A model generated the notes under the pieces. The model worked only from the letters and a program-made list of their open reading frames with translations, was not told where the DNA came from and did no database searches. Both the position numbers and the translations under genes were made by a program. A DNA stretch of 64,000 nt from Thermoanaerobaculum sp964488355 (GTDB lineage: Bacteria; Acidobacteriota; Thermoanaerobaculia; Thermoanaerobaculales; Thermoanaerobaculaceae), in contig CAZAUJ010000009.1 of the NCBI GenBank assembly GCA_964488355.1, positions 1 through 64,000 of the forward strand, in the 5' to 3' direction. Below are positions 8,938-17,090 of the stretch, piece by piece (positions within the stretch are counted from its first letter, which is position 1; each line of letters starts with the position of its first letter).

Positions 8938-9824
8938 AGCAACCACTGCTTGCTCTTTGGCCTGGGTTTTGTTGGCTTGGTGCCCTCCTCATGGTCTGGT
9001 GGGACCGTCGCAAGGGAAGGGAGTTGCTGCCGTTGTTTCTGGCGCTGCCCGTGGGTGGTGTGCCGGTTTTCGGTTGGCTATGGCTGCGCTGGCAGCCACC
9101 CACCTGGTTGGCAGGGCTCAACCGTGGCTGGGGGCAGGCCTTTCTGCTGGCCACGGTTGTGCTGGTGGGGACCGTGCTGTTGGCGCGCTGGCCCTGGGCG
9201 GAAACGCCCTTCGATGCTGCGGTCTTAGGCTTGGTCGTGGGTTCGGGGGCTGGCCTGATCGCGGCCGTCCTTGGGTGGGGAAACGGTGCGGGTGTGGGGC
9301 TGGCAGTGGCTGCCCCAGCGGTGGGTGCCACGGTGGGGTCCCTGTGGGGCCTTTCTTGGGTGGTGCAGCGCACGCTTTTGACCTGGCTGCTTCCGGCGGT
9401 TGCCTGGCTTGCGGCGGGCGGGCTTGCGCTTTTCCTCTGGTGGTTTGGGCAGCAGCCACCGCAGCCGTGGCCCTCCCTGGCGGTCAGCGCCTGCTGGCTC
9501 GTTCTCATGCTCGCCTGTGCCCTGGCCGGCGAGCGCAGGGAACTGGCGCGACAGCTGGAGGAGGAGGTGCGCTACGCCCTGGTTCCCCCGTGGGCAGCAG
9601 CCGTGGCCAGCCAATGGGAGCGGCGCTGCGGTCGGGGACTAAGCCGCCGCTGGGACGAGCGGAAAGCCTTGGCGCGGTTGTTGGTGCGGCTGGCGGCATG
9701 TAAGAGTTACCTCGCTCGCCGCGGCAAGAAACACAGCACGGCGGCTGTGGAGCTGGGCAAGCTGCGGGAGCGGGCCAGGAGGCTTTTTGCCCCTGCTGAG
9801 GTAGAATCCCGAGCTCTGGCGTAG
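8934..9824 (+). CDS. Polytopic membrane protein, unknown function
   Basis: The 296-residue product starts at an ATG that overlaps the ribF stop. It has about six or seven hydrophobic segments in residues 5-200, rich in Trp, Gly, Ala and Leu, then a basic cytoplasmic-looking tail (ERRELARQLEEEVRYALVPP onwards) of about 90 residues predicted to be helical. No catalytic motif was recognised. Tight coupling to ribF and position before metK suggest co-expression only; function is unknown. Confidence 0.7.
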   Translation: MKQPLLALWPGFCWLGALLMVWWDRRKGRELLPLFLALPVGGVPVFGWLWLRWQPPTWLAGLNRGWGQAFLLATVVLVGTVLLARWPWAETPFDAAVLGLVVGSGAGLIAAVLGWGNGAGVGLAVAAPAVGATVGSLWGLSWVVQRTLLTWLLPAVAWLAAGGLALFLWWFGQQPPQPWPSLAVSACWLVLMLACALAGERRELARQLEEEVRYALVPPWAAAVASQWERRCGRGLSRRWDERKALARLLVRLAACKSYLARRGKKHSTAAVELGKLRERARRLFAPAEVESRALA

Positions 9825-9848
9825 TGGTTTGGCATCGGGAGGGACCCC

Positions 9849-11075
9849 ATGAACGCTCACGGCATCCACGTTTTCACTTCCGAATCGGTCACCGAAGGTC
9901 ATCCGGACAAGGTTTGTGACCAGATTTCCGACGCTGTTTTGGACGAGGTGCTCAAGTACGACGTGGCGTACGAGGCCGAGCATCCCAACGAAGATCCTTG
10001 GTGCACCCGTTCACGCGTTGCCTGCGAGACGTTCATCACCGTTGGTTTGGTCATCGTTGGGGGTGAAATCACTACCAAAGCCTGGGTAGACGTGCAGGAG
10101 CTGGTGCGTCAGGTGGTGAGAGAAATCGGCTACACCGACGCCAAGTACGGCTTCAACTACGCCACCTGCGGCATCCTCAACGCCATTGGCAGGCAATCCC
10201 CCGACATTGCTCAGGGTGTGGATGCGGGCGGTGCGGGCGACCAGGGCTTGATGGTGGGCTACGCCTGTGACGAAACACCTGAGCTCATGCCCACCCCCAT
10301 CGCCTTGGCCCATGCCCTTACTAAGCGCCTGGCCGAGGTGCGGCGAGCTGGGATCCTCCCCTACCTGGGCCCCGACGGCAAGGCGCAAGTGACGGTGGAG
10401 TACCGCGAGGGTAAGCCCTACCGGCTGGATACGGTGGTCATCTCGTGCCAGCACACCGAGGACATCCTGGACCCTACCGGCCAGCGCATCACCAACGCCG
10501 CACGGGAGGAAATCATTGACAAGGTGGGGCTGGCGGTCTTGCCCAAGAGCCTGTTGGACGTGGAAAAACCCACAGTGTTCCACGTCAACCCCACGGGCAA
10601 GTTCGTTATTGGTGGGCCCCAGTCCGACACGGGCATGACCGGGCGCAAGATCATCGTGGACACCTACGGCGGGTGGGCGCCCCACGGCGGCGGCGCCTTC
10701 TCCGGCAAGGATCCCACCAAGGTGGACCGCTCCGCCACGTACATGGCGCGCCACATGGCCAAGAACCTGGTGGCGGCAGGTCTGGCGCGGCAGGCACTGG
10801 TGCAGCTGGCCTACGCCATCGGCTTGGCCGATCCGGTTTCGGTGATGGTGGACACCTTTGGCACGGGCGTGATTCCCGATGAGCGCTTGACCCAGGTGGT
10901 GCGCGAGGTTTTTCCCCTCACGCCGCGCGGCATCATTGCCGAGCTGGATCTGTGGCGGCCCATTTACCGCAAGACCGCCGCCTACGGTCACTTTGGGCGC
11001 AGCGAACCCGAGTTTGTTTGGGAGAACCTGCACCACGTGGACGACTTGCGGCGAGAAGCAGCCCGCTGGGCGTAA
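9849..11075 (+). CDS. metK: S-adenosylmethionine synthetase
   Basis: The enzyme makes SAM from ATP and methionine. The 408-residue sequence shows the N-terminal signature FTSESVTEGHPDK, the GAGDQG loop, the methionine-loop region and the glycine-rich GGGAFSGKDPTKVDRS motif. The ATG follows GGGAGGGACCCC, a good ribosome-binding site. A TAGAAT at 9802-9807 might be a -10 element without a clear -35. No SAM riboswitch fits in the 24-base gap. A strong hairpin follows at 11078. Confidence 0.95.
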   Translation: MNAHGIHVFTSESVTEGHPDKVCDQISDAVLDEVLKYDVAYEAEHPNEDPWCTRSRVACETFITVGLVIVGGEITTKAWVDVQELVRQVVREIGYTDAKYGFNYATCGILNAIGRQSPDIAQGVDAGGAGDQGLMVGYACDETPELMPTPIALAHALTKRLAEVRRAGILPYLGPDGKAQVTVEYREGKPYRLDTVVISCQHTEDILDPTGQRITNAAREEIIDKVGLAVLPKSLLDVEKPTVFHVNPTGKFVIGGPQSDTGMTGRKIIVDTYGGWAPHGGGAFSGKDPTKVDRSATYMARHMAKNLVAAGLARQALVQLAYAIGLADPVSVMVDTFGTGVIPDERLTQVVREVFPLTPRGIIAELDLWRPIYRKTAAYGHFGRSEPEFVWENLHHVDDLRREAARWA

Positions 11076-11077
11076 AA

Positions 11078-11107
11078 GCAACGCGCCGGGTTGTCCCGGC
11101 GCGTTGC
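11078..11107. terminator. Bidirectional hairpin terminator between convergent genes
   Basis: A perfect 13-bp stem (GCAACGCGCCGGG with its complement) closes a 4-base TTGT loop. It lies between the 3' ends of metK (plus) and the gene at 11129 (minus). Read on the minus strand the stem is followed by TTTT, so it resembles an intrinsic terminator best in that direction. Confidence 0.75.
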
Positions 11108-11128
11108 CACCCGCTGGCGGGTTACGCC

Positions 11129-11749
11129 TTAAGGGTTGAGATCCACCTGCCACAAGAGCGCACCCGCGAGCGATACGGCGAGGAGCTGCCGATGGCTTTC
11201 GCTGGCGTTTTGCGGTGGCTGCGGGTTGCGGCTGGGGCGCCAAGGGCCGTGCATCCCCCCCATGCCGCCACCCATTGAGCCGCCGTGGGTTCCGCCTTCG
11301 GCACCCATGCCACTGCCCACAACCACATACAGGCGGTCTCCGGCCAGTGCGAGCCCCTGGGCAACCCCTGGGAGCGAGAGACTCCAGACCTCCACCCCGT
11401 TGGCCAGCTGAAGGGCCACCAAGCTGCCAGCTCCTTGGTTGGTCACCTCCGCCTGGTAGTTGGCTAAACCGGTGGCGACGAAAACCAAGTTGCCGGCAGT
11501 AGCGAGCGCGTTCACCCCAGCAGGAATCGGGTACCTGAAGCGCAGCGAGCCGTCCGGATTGTACGCATGGAGCTCCATGTGCTCAGGGGTTTCCTGGTGG
11601 GCCAGCGTTGGGGCCAGCACCAACACAGCCCCGTCGCTGGCTACGAGGGGTTGTGGCGCCATACCCCAACCGCCAAAGCCCATGTCCGCATACGCGGCAG
11701 CAGCTCCCGCGAGGATTAAAGCCCACCACGTTGCTTTTGTACGAGTCAT
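11129..11749 (-). CDS. Secreted propeller-like (PQQ-repeat-like) protein with a Gly/Met/His-rich insert
   Basis: The 206-residue protein has a signal peptide (about 1-21). Repeats of the form VLVLAPTL / NLVFVATGL / RLYVVVGSGM suggest PQQ-like beta-propeller blades (outer strand, turn, inner strand), about three to four rather than a full propeller. Around residues 150-168 is a Gly-Met-His tract (GGSMGGGMGGMHG) that could bind a soft metal such as copper; this is inference. A consensus sigma-54 promoter (11799-11814) lies about 50 bases upstream and an AAAGGAGG ribosome-binding site precedes the ATG. The adjacent sigma-54 response regulator gene is the obvious candidate controller. Confidence 0.7.
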   Translation of the reverse strand: MTRTKATWWALILAGAAAAYADMGFGGWGMAPQPLVASDGAVLVLAPTLAHQETPEHMELHAYNPDGSLRFRYPIPAGVNALATAGNLVFVATGLANYQAEVTNQGAGSLVALQLANGVEVWSLSLPGVAQGLALAGDRLYVVVGSGMGAEGGTHGGSMGGGMGGMHGPWRPSRNPQPPQNASESHRQLLAVSLAGALLWQVDLNP

Positions 11750-11798
11750 TGCTGTTGCCTCCTTTCCGAGACCCTCACGGGTCTCCCTCGCCTTATTG

Positions 11799-11814
11799 GC
11801 AAGGGGCGTGCCAA
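11799..11814 (-). promoter_or_regulatory. Consensus sigma-54 (-24/-12) promoter
   Basis: On the minus strand the sequence is TTGGCACG-CCCC-TTGC, matching the RpoN consensus TGGCACG-N4-TTGC at every fixed position. Transcription should begin near 11787, giving a leader of about 40 bases that contains a GAGACC/GGTCTC inverted repeat (11768-11785) and then the ribosome-binding site of the gene starting at 11749. The gene for a sigma-54-dependent activator lies less than 1 kb upstream on the same strand, so regulation in cis is likely. Enhancer sites for the activator were not identified. Confidence 0.8.
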
Positions 11815-11892
11815 CCTCACCCCGGTGTGCAGGCGAGCAGGGGAGCGGAGCCTGGGGCTTTTTGCCTCAGGATAGGGCAGAATGCCCCAGTG

Positions 11893-12555
11893 TTAGTGCG
11901 GACGGTGGTGCCCAGCGTGGGACGCAGGCGGCTGGTGCTGGCCACCGGGCATGGGGCGTATAGCGGGCATCAGCCCCATGGCGCCTCGACGACGCCAATC
12001 CTCTGGGCGCATTCCCGGGACCATGGGCGACCGCATGGGGGCTGAGCTGGGGCCGAATCGGCAGAGCTCTCCCGCGCGCACCGAGGTGATGGGGAAGCGT
12101 TCGTTGAGGGGACGCACCTCTACAACCCCGGAAAAAACTACCAACACCGCGGCTCCGTTGGCATCTACCTCCACTCCGTAGGCGGTGCCGCGGACAGCGA
12201 GAATTGCTCCTGGGGTTTTCACCAGGGCCTGGTCGTCACCTCGCAGGGCGTCGAACCAAGCTTCCAGCTTGCCCTTGCCAAGGGTGAGCAAGACACCCGG
12301 TGCATCGCCGGCCAGCTGGGCCCGGGTAAGGGAGTAAAGGGTGAAACGCGCCGGTGGGCAGGAAATGGTGGCGCGACTGAAAAAGCCAGTACGTACGTGG
12401 TCACCGGCCAAGGCCGTGTCACCTGCCGCCACCCTGGTGGCATTTTCCCCTTGAATGCGTGCCACCTTCCCCTTGACCTGCTCAAAACGGTACTGCAAGG
12501 GCACCCCGGGGACGGTGCCTTGCCAGGCAACGATGACCAGCCATAGCAAGCTCAT
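11893..12555 (-). CDS. FecR-domain secreted or periplasmic protein
   Basis: The 220-residue product has an N-terminal hydrophobic export signal and a FecR domain (about 25-155) with the family hallmark VKTPGAILAVRGTAYGVEV and a VFSGVVEVRPL strand. The C-terminal 60 residues are Pro/Met/Arg-rich and end in a His cluster (ASHAGHHRPH), possibly metal-binding. FecR domains sense or transmit signals across envelopes, but stand-alone secreted versions are also common near CHASE2 proteins. It begins 5 bases after the response-regulator stop, so it belongs to the regulator operon. No FecI-type sigma factor gene is nearby. Confidence 0.8.
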   Translation of the reverse strand: MSLLWLVIVAWQGTVPGVPLQYRFEQVKGKVARIQGENATRVAAGDTALAGDHVRTGFFSRATISCPPARFTLYSLTRAQLAGDAPGVLLTLGKGKLEAWFDALRGDDQALVKTPGAILAVRGTAYGVEVDANGAAVLVVFSGVVEVRPLNERFPITSVRAGELCRFGPSSAPMRSPMVPGMRPEDWRRRGAMGLMPAIRPMPGGQHQPPASHAGHHRPH

Positions 12556-12560
12556 GGCCC

Positions 12561-13895
12561 TCAGTCCTCCGCCCCCTCGCTTGCAGGCTCCATGCCAAAC
12601 CGTTTCAGTTTGCGCAGCAAGGTTTTTCGGTCAATACCCAAAATCCGAGCCGCCTGTGAGCGGTTCCCGCCGCTCTGCTCCAAAGCGCGACGGATCTGCT
12701 CCCGTTCCGCCGCTTCCAAAGAGCCGGTCCCCTGGCTGGAGCTGGCTTCTAAGCTGGCGAGGATTCGCGCCAATGCTGCCGCGTCCGTGAGACCACCGGT
12801 GTCGATGAGCATGCGGCGAATCACCTGGTGCAGCTGGCGGACGTTCCCTGGCCAGGGCTGCGCTGCCAGCATAGCGAGCACCTCTTGGCTCGCAGGTGCC
12901 GCCTCGGTCAAGCCCAGCTCAGCGACGATCTTCCTTCGAAAGTGGGCCACCAAGGCGGGGATATCACTGGCCCGCTCGCGGAGAGGCGGGATTTGGATAA
13001 CGTAGGCTGCCAAGCGAAAGAAGAGGTCCTGGCGGAAGCGCTGTTCGGCTTGAAGGCGCGGCAAGGACCGATGGGTAGCGGCCACCACGCGCACATCTAC
13101 CGGAATAGGCCGGTCGGAGCCAAGAGGTGTCACCAGCCCGTCCTCCAGGAACCGAAGCAGCTTCGCTTGGAAGGCCGGTGAGGTTTCCCCGATCTCGTCG
13201 AGGAACAAGGTCCCCCCATGGGCGCTCACCAAGGCGCCGCTTCGGCTTTTGCGGGCATCGGTATAGGCCCCAGCCACGTGGCCAAAAAGTTCTGACTCCA
13301 GCAACGTGTCGGGAATGGCTGCGCAGTTCACGGTTACCAAAGGCTTGTCTTTGCGGGGCGAATAGGCGTGGATAGCTCGTGCCACCAACTCCTTACCCGA
13401 TCCGGTTTCCCCCAGGATGAGAACGGGGACCGAAAGAGGGGCCACGCGGGCTATCGCTTTGTACACTTCCACCATCGAAGGGTGGCTGCCCACGAGGAGC
13501 TCTCCAGGTGGGGGCTCAGGTTCCGCTGGGGGCGGGGGCGGTCTGAGCAGGGCGTCTACTTTTTCAACCAACTCGCCCAAGGAAAAGGGTTTTGCGATGT
13601 AGTCGGCCGCTCCCAATTGCGCGGCGAGGGCAGCTGTCTCCAAGCTGCCGCGAGCAGTCATGAGCAGCACTTTGGGCGGGTTGGCCAGCCTGCTAAGCTG
13701 CTGGAGCAGGTCCAAGCCGGTGGCCTCCGGCAGGTAAATGTCACAGACGACTATGGGAAAGGAGCGCTCACGCAGGGCTTGCTGCGCGCTCACCAGCGTG
13801 GGCGCACGCACCACCCGGTGCCCTGCTTTTTCCAGAGCGAGCGCCACCGCCTCACGAAGTCCAGGGTCATCTTCGACTACCAAAATATCAGCCAT
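12561..13895 (-). CDS. Sigma-54-dependent response regulator (REC-AAA-Fis)
   Basis: This NtrC-family activator has 444 residues counted from ATG 13895. The receiver domain has acidic pocket E8/D9, phospho-acceptor D52 and K102. The AAA+ domain has Walker A GETGSGKE (162-169), a GAYTDA version of the GAFTGA sigma-54-contact loop (209-214) and Walker B LFLDEIGE. A Fis-type helix-turn-helix ends the protein (NRSQAARILGIDRKTLLRKL). An upstream in-frame extension exists, but the ATG overlaps the kinase stop by one base (TAATG), which fixes the start. It is partnered with the histidine kinase, and the likely target includes the sigma-54 promoter at 11799-11814. It resembles PrsR of exosortase systems in context. 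Confidence 0.9.
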   Translation of the reverse strand: MADILVVEDDPGLREAVALALEKAGHRVVRAPTLVSAQQALRERSFPIVVCDIYLPEATGLDLLQQLSRLANPPKVLLMTARGSLETAALAAQLGAADYIAKPFSLGELVEKVDALLRPPPPPAEPEPPPGELLVGSHPSMVEVYKAIARVAPLSVPVLILGETGSGKELVARAIHAYSPRKDKPLVTVNCAAIPDTLLESELFGHVAGAYTDARKSRSGALVSAHGGTLFLDEIGETSPAFQAKLLRFLEDGLVTPLGSDRPIPVDVRVVAATHRSLPRLQAEQRFRQDLFFRLAAYVIQIPPLRERASDIPALVAHFRRKIVAELGLTEAAPASQEVLAMLAAQPWPGNVRQLHQVIRRMLIDTGGLTDAAALARILASLEASSSQGTGSLEAAEREQIRRALEQSGGNRSQAARILGIDRKTLLRKLKRFGMEPASEGAED

Positions 13896-14884
13896 TACAC
13901 GCCGCTGGCCAGGGGAAGGAGCACACGAAAAAGTGCACCCCCGCTGGGGCCTTCCTCCACCTCCACCCGGCCCCCGTGCCATCGCATCACCTCTGCAACC
14001 ACTGCCAGGCCCAGACCCAGACCTGGTTTGCCAGCGGCCGCTTGCCCGCGCATAAAGCGTCGGAAAATGCGCGCGCGCTCTGCCTCCGGAACGCCGGGAC
14101 CCTGGTCTACGACCTCAAGCACCGCGTATGCCGTTTCCTGGGCAACCCGCACGGTGACGGGAGTTTGGGGGGGTGAGTAATTCACCGCGTTGCTTAACAG
14201 GTTATCCAGGGCCTGCGCCAACTTTGATCGTCTGCCCAGGACTTTCACGTTTCTTGCCTCGATGAGCGCCACAACCTTCCGGCCACTGGCGGCAGCCGCA
14301 AGCTGCGCTCGCTCCTCAGCGAGGGCGTCCAGCACCACCGCTTCTTGGTCGGGAACAAAAGGCTGCTGCTGCAAGCGCTCCAGTTCCAAAAGCTCCTCGA
14401 CAAGCTTGGTCGCGCGGGCTGATTCCGCTGCCAACAGCTGGAGCACCCGCTCGCGCTCTTCGTAGCTGAGCTGGTAGTTGCGCAGCAACTGGCTAAGAGC
14501 CGCGAGGGCTGAGAGGGGCGTCTTGAGCTCGTGGACGAGCAGGCGCCGCTGCTCCACCTCCTGCTCCTTGGCGGCAAGCAGTTGCTGGTGCAAGCTCTGC
14601 AGCTCGGCAAGCCTAGCTTCTGGCGTGAGGTGGCGGCCTTTGCTTTGCAGCAGCTGCCCGAGCCTCTGGACTATGCGTCCCTGCCGCACAGCCAAAGAGG
14701 CCGCCAGCACCAGGCCAAGAGTGAGGCTCGCGAACTGGAGATGGAACCATGCGAGGGTGGCCAACTGCAGTCCTATGGGAAACAGGGGGGTTAACGTCAG
14801 CACCGCCAAAGGGTGCGGACGTGGCCAGATCCTGTGGGCCAGCAGCATCAAAAAGCCAGCTCCCAGCCCTTGCAGCCAAGGGGG
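13895..14884 (-). CDS. Histidine kinase part of a CHASE2 sensor kinase (separated from it by a frameshift)
   Basis: The frame contains two or three membrane helices (GFLMLLAHRIW, LFPIGLQLATLAWF, LTLGLVLAASLAV), a coiled linker, the H-box LLVHELKTPLSAL, an N-box (LDNLLSNAVNYSP), G1 (VDQGPGVPE) and G2 (GLGLGLAVV). It is open further upstream, but no start or family similarity is seen there. The true N-terminus is the CHASE2 ORF, which reaches the same point in another frame at the G5 run 14880-14884. Its stop overlaps the response-regulator ATG. The intact protein would sense an extracytoplasmic signal through CHASE2 and phosphorylate the sigma-54 regulator. Confidence 0.8.
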   Translation of the reverse strand, partial: PPWLQGLGAGFLMLLAHRIWPRPHPLAVLTLTPLFPIGLQLATLAWFHLQFASLTLGLVLAASLAVRQGRIVQRLGQLLQSKGRHLTPEARLAELQSLHQQLLAAKEQEVEQRRLLVHELKTPLSALAALSQLLRNYQLSYEERERVLQLLAAESARATKLVEELLELERLQQQPFVPDQEAVVLDALAEERAQLAAAASGRKVVALIEARNVKVLGRRSKLAQALDNLLSNAVNYSPPQTPVTVRVAQETAYAVLEVVDQGPGVPEAERARIFRRFMRGQAAAGKPGLGLGLAVVAEVMRWHGGRVEVEEGPSGGALFRVLLPLASGV

Positions 14885-15687
14885 CCGGGACGCAGAAGCC
14901 CATCTTGGAGGATGGCTTCGGTCATGGCCGCGTGCACCGTCACCCCGGGCACTGGCTGGCGTCCGGAAGTGGGGGTAAAGGCTTGGTCGCCGAGACCGAC
15001 GGCGCTGGCACCCAGCCAAACCAGCTTGCCACGGATTTGCGCCGCGACCTCTGCTGGCCTTTGCCACAAGTTAGCCACGGAGAGCTGGGGCACGGCGACC
15101 GCGGGGGTGCGAAAATCTGGGCGCACGCTGCGACCAACAGGCACAGCCCATGAGGGATCCACCAGGCGAGCGGCAGCCGCTGCCAGAGCGGGCAGCGTGA
15201 CGTGACCCGCCTGTTGGGTGGTTGGCAGACGCCGAACCACACCGTCGGCATCCGGTGCAAAAGCCGCATGCGCCAGCTGGCTGGCTCGACGTAGGGGCTC
15301 AGGAGGTAGGAGGAAGGCCTCCTTGTCCGGGTCGCGCGCAACCGCTAACAAACTAGGCAGCTGGCGTAAAGCCTGGGCCAGCTTGGCGTCGTGCTCGGAA
15401 GGCGAAAGGAAAAGCACGTCCACCACCACAGCGCGAGCCCCCGCGCTTGCCACCTCCCTTACCACCTCAGCCCAGAGGTCCCGCCGCCAAGGCCAGGGCC
15501 GCTGGTGCAGGGCTTTCTCGTCCACCAGCAGCACCACGCTGTGCTGCGCAGGCCGCATGGGTAACAGCCGCAAGATCGCATCCCTGAGGGGCAGCTCCCA
15601 GCGGTCGGGAATCGCGGACGTGGTCAGCAGGGCCACCAGCAGGGCTCCCACGCCGGCATGAACGAGACCTTGGCGCATTGCTGCCAT
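14848..15687 (-). CDS. CHASE2 sensory domain portion of the same sensor kinase
   Basis: An N-terminal membrane helix (about 5-25) is followed by a CHASE2 extracytoplasmic domain (VVLLVDEKALHQRPWPW, ARAVVVDVLFLSPSEHD, GKLVWLGASAVGLGDQAFTP, VPGVTVHAAMTEAILQ). CHASE2 is normally followed by three membrane helices. Here the ORF ends with only part of the first, because the continuing sequence (WLQGLGAGFLMLL) lies in the next frame. The junction is a five-base C/G homopolymer at 14880-14884. The ATG directly follows the upstream TAA (TAAATG). Confidence 0.8.
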   Translation of the reverse strand: MAAMRQGLVHAGVGALLVALLTTSAIPDRWELPLRDAILRLLPMRPAQHSVVLLVDEKALHQRPWPWRRDLWAEVVREVASAGARAVVVDVLFLSPSEHDAKLAQALRQLPSLLAVARDPDKEAFLLPPEPLRRASQLAHAAFAPDADGVVRRLPTTQQAGHVTLPALAAAAARLVDPSWAVPVGRSVRPDFRTPAVAVPQLSVANLWQRPAEVAAQIRGKLVWLGASAVGLGDQAFTPTSGRQPVPGVTVHAAMTEAILQDGLLRPGPLGCKGWELAF

Positions 15688-16281
15688 TTAAGGCCTACGG
15701 CGGCCGTCACCGCCTGACAGGCCCAAGAGCTCAGCCACCTGGTCCCAAAAGAAGCTAGCCCAGAGCAGCAGGGGCAGGGTGAAGGCGAGAGGGATGTCGA
15801 ACAGGTACCGGAGGATGCCCAGGAGGTTGCGACTCACCGGTCCGTAGGTGGCCTCGCTCCAGGGTCCGAGGGAGGTGGCAAAGAAAAACTGTACGTGCCA
15901 CAGCAGCGTGAGCACGTGACTTGTCTCCAGCAGCAGCATGGCCCACACGAGCTTTTCCCACCCGCCGTTGCGGTTCCAGCCGGGCAGGGCAAGGATGAGG
16001 GCCAGGGTGGGAATGAAGTTGAAATGGATTTGCGTCAGGGAGTAGCCCAGCCAGCCGGAGCCGGTGCGCATGTCGTCCCGCCCGATGACGGCCTTTTCTT
16101 CCTCGACCACCACCCGCGTGGCCGGCGGGTTTTCCCAAAAGCGACACAGCTTTTCCACCGCAAAGGTCAGAAAAGTGTTGTAGGCAGGACGCACCAGCAG
16201 CCAAAGGCCTAGGGACAGGGGTAGCGTCCAGCGCAGCCGACGCCAGAAAGGATGCCGCTTAGCGCGCCTTTGCTGGGGCAT
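15688..16281 (-). CDS. Exosortase H-associated membrane protein (candidate)
   Basis: The 197-residue protein has about four membrane helices (residues about 15-40, 85-105, 115-130, 165-185) and a periplasmic-looking loop after the first. Its ATG lies within the end of the exosortase gene (23-base overlap), and it is followed immediately by the CHASE2 kinase gene. An accessory membrane protein next to type H exosortases is known; I assign this by position, length and topology rather than by a diagnostic motif. Confidence 0.6.
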   Translation of the reverse strand: MPQQRRAKRHPFWRRLRWTLPLSLGLWLLVRPAYNTFLTFAVEKLCRFWENPPATRVVVEEEKAVIGRDDMRTGSGWLGYSLTQIHFNFIPTLALILALPGWNRNGGWEKLVWAMLLLETSHVLTLLWHVQFFFATSLGPWSEATYGPVSRNLLGILRYLFDIPLAFTLPLLLWASFFWDQVAELLGLSGGDGRRRP

Positions 16282-16792
16282 GGTTTGGTACTCGGCCCAG
16301 CCGCTGTGCCCAAAAAACCCACAGGCTCACGGCAAAAAGGATGACCAGCGACTGCCACACCAGCACGTGGGCCGTGCTGAACCAAGCGGGTTTGTACACC
16401 CCCGTGTAGTAAAGGGCCACGATGCGAACCACGTTAAAAAGCTGAATGCCCAGTAAACCCAAAAGCACGCCCGCCAGCTTGCGCCGCCAAGGGGCGGGAA
16501 AGGCCAATACCCCGCACACGAAAATTAGAATGGCTTCCAAGCCGTTGCAGCCGTTGTAGATGGCCACAGCAAAGCGGGGGGAGGCCAAGACCTGCGCCCG
16601 CACGCTGGCCTGTTCCCCAAGGAGACGTAAGGCCAATGCCCCCTCATGGGCAACGAAGGTGGTGTAGGGCTTGACCACGTGCTCGTTCAGCACCGGCAGG
16701 GCTATGAGGAAAAAGGCCAACGTGAGCACCAGCAGGTAACGCCCTACAAACCGGCCCCCCGGCGTGGCTAGGAAAGCTTTCACCCGCTCCAT
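16259..16792 (-). CDS. xrtH: Exosortase, type H (XrtH)
   Basis: This polytopic membrane transpeptidase-like protein has the exosortase catalytic triad Cys82 (YNGCNGLEA), Arg123 (FNVVRIVALYY) and His142 (STAHVLVWQ). At 177 residues it is short, as in the H type, which recognises IPTLxxWG-CTERM signals. I chose ATG 16792 rather than TTG 16810 because the promoter -10 ends at 16825, placing the start of transcription near 16818. CTERM-like substrates are present: the decayed gene at 18409-20109 and the intact one at 63025. It is the first gene of the operon with its membrane partner, the CHASE2 kinase, the sigma-54 regulator and FecR. Confidence 0.85.
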   Translation of the reverse strand: MERVKAFLATPGGRFVGRYLLVLTLAFFLIALPVLNEHVVKPYTTFVAHEGALALRLLGEQASVRAQVLASPRFAVAIYNGCNGLEAILIFVCGVLAFPAPWRRKLAGVLLGLLGIQLFNVVRIVALYYTGVYKPAWFSTAHVLVWQSLVILFAVSLWVFWAQRLGRVPNHAPAKAR

Positions 16793-16824
16793 GCGACGGA
16801 CCCCAAGCAACCGCTCGCGGGAAG

Positions 16825-16853
16825 ATTCTACGCGCTTTATGTTTTACTGTAAA
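16825..16853 (-). promoter_or_regulatory. Sigma-70-type promoter for the xrtH operon
   Basis: On the minus strand TTTACA (16853-16848) and TAGAAT (16830-16825) are separated by 17 bases, within an AT-richer patch. The transcript would have a leader of about 25 bases before ATG 16792. Confidence 0.65.
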
Positions 16854-17090
16854 AGGCGAAGCAGCTATAGGGTCCCCGCCTGGTGCCAAGCTGCGCTAGC
16901 TGCCGCGTTGGCATAGGGGTGAAAACTTGAGGGAACTTTCGCTCCGGGAAGCTGGGGCCTGCTTTGCCCCAGGCTCCAAAGGCCTGGTGGTGAGCTGTCG
17001 GAGGGGCTAGGCACGCTCAAAACCTTGGCGCTAAAAGTGCCGGGTTGGCTCGCGGGAGGCTAGGATTGGTGTGAAAAACGGAGGTGGTTC

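Noticed and set aside
7998..9824. 608-codon open frame on the plus strand
   Set aside because: The first two thirds are the shadow of ribF in another frame (Gly/Arg/Ala-rich, no family). Only the part from ATG 8934 is a believable membrane protein.
10011..11243. 410-codon minus-strand frame across metK
   Set aside because: It is antisense to a fully conserved metK, its His/Gln/Gly-rich composition comes from complementary codons, and it has no recognisable domain.
11750..11892. Possible riboswitch in the gap before the propeller-like gene (minus strand)
   Set aside because: A GCAAAAAGCC stretch recalls part of the c-di-GMP-I aptamer, but the second conserved half and the P1 stem are absent, and most of the gap lies upstream of the sigma-54 start site.
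16953..16967. TGG-N8-TTGC sequence upstream of the decayed exported-protein gene, possible second sigma-54 site
   Set aside because: Only seven fixed bases match and the CACG part is missing. Several such matches are expected by chance in this window.
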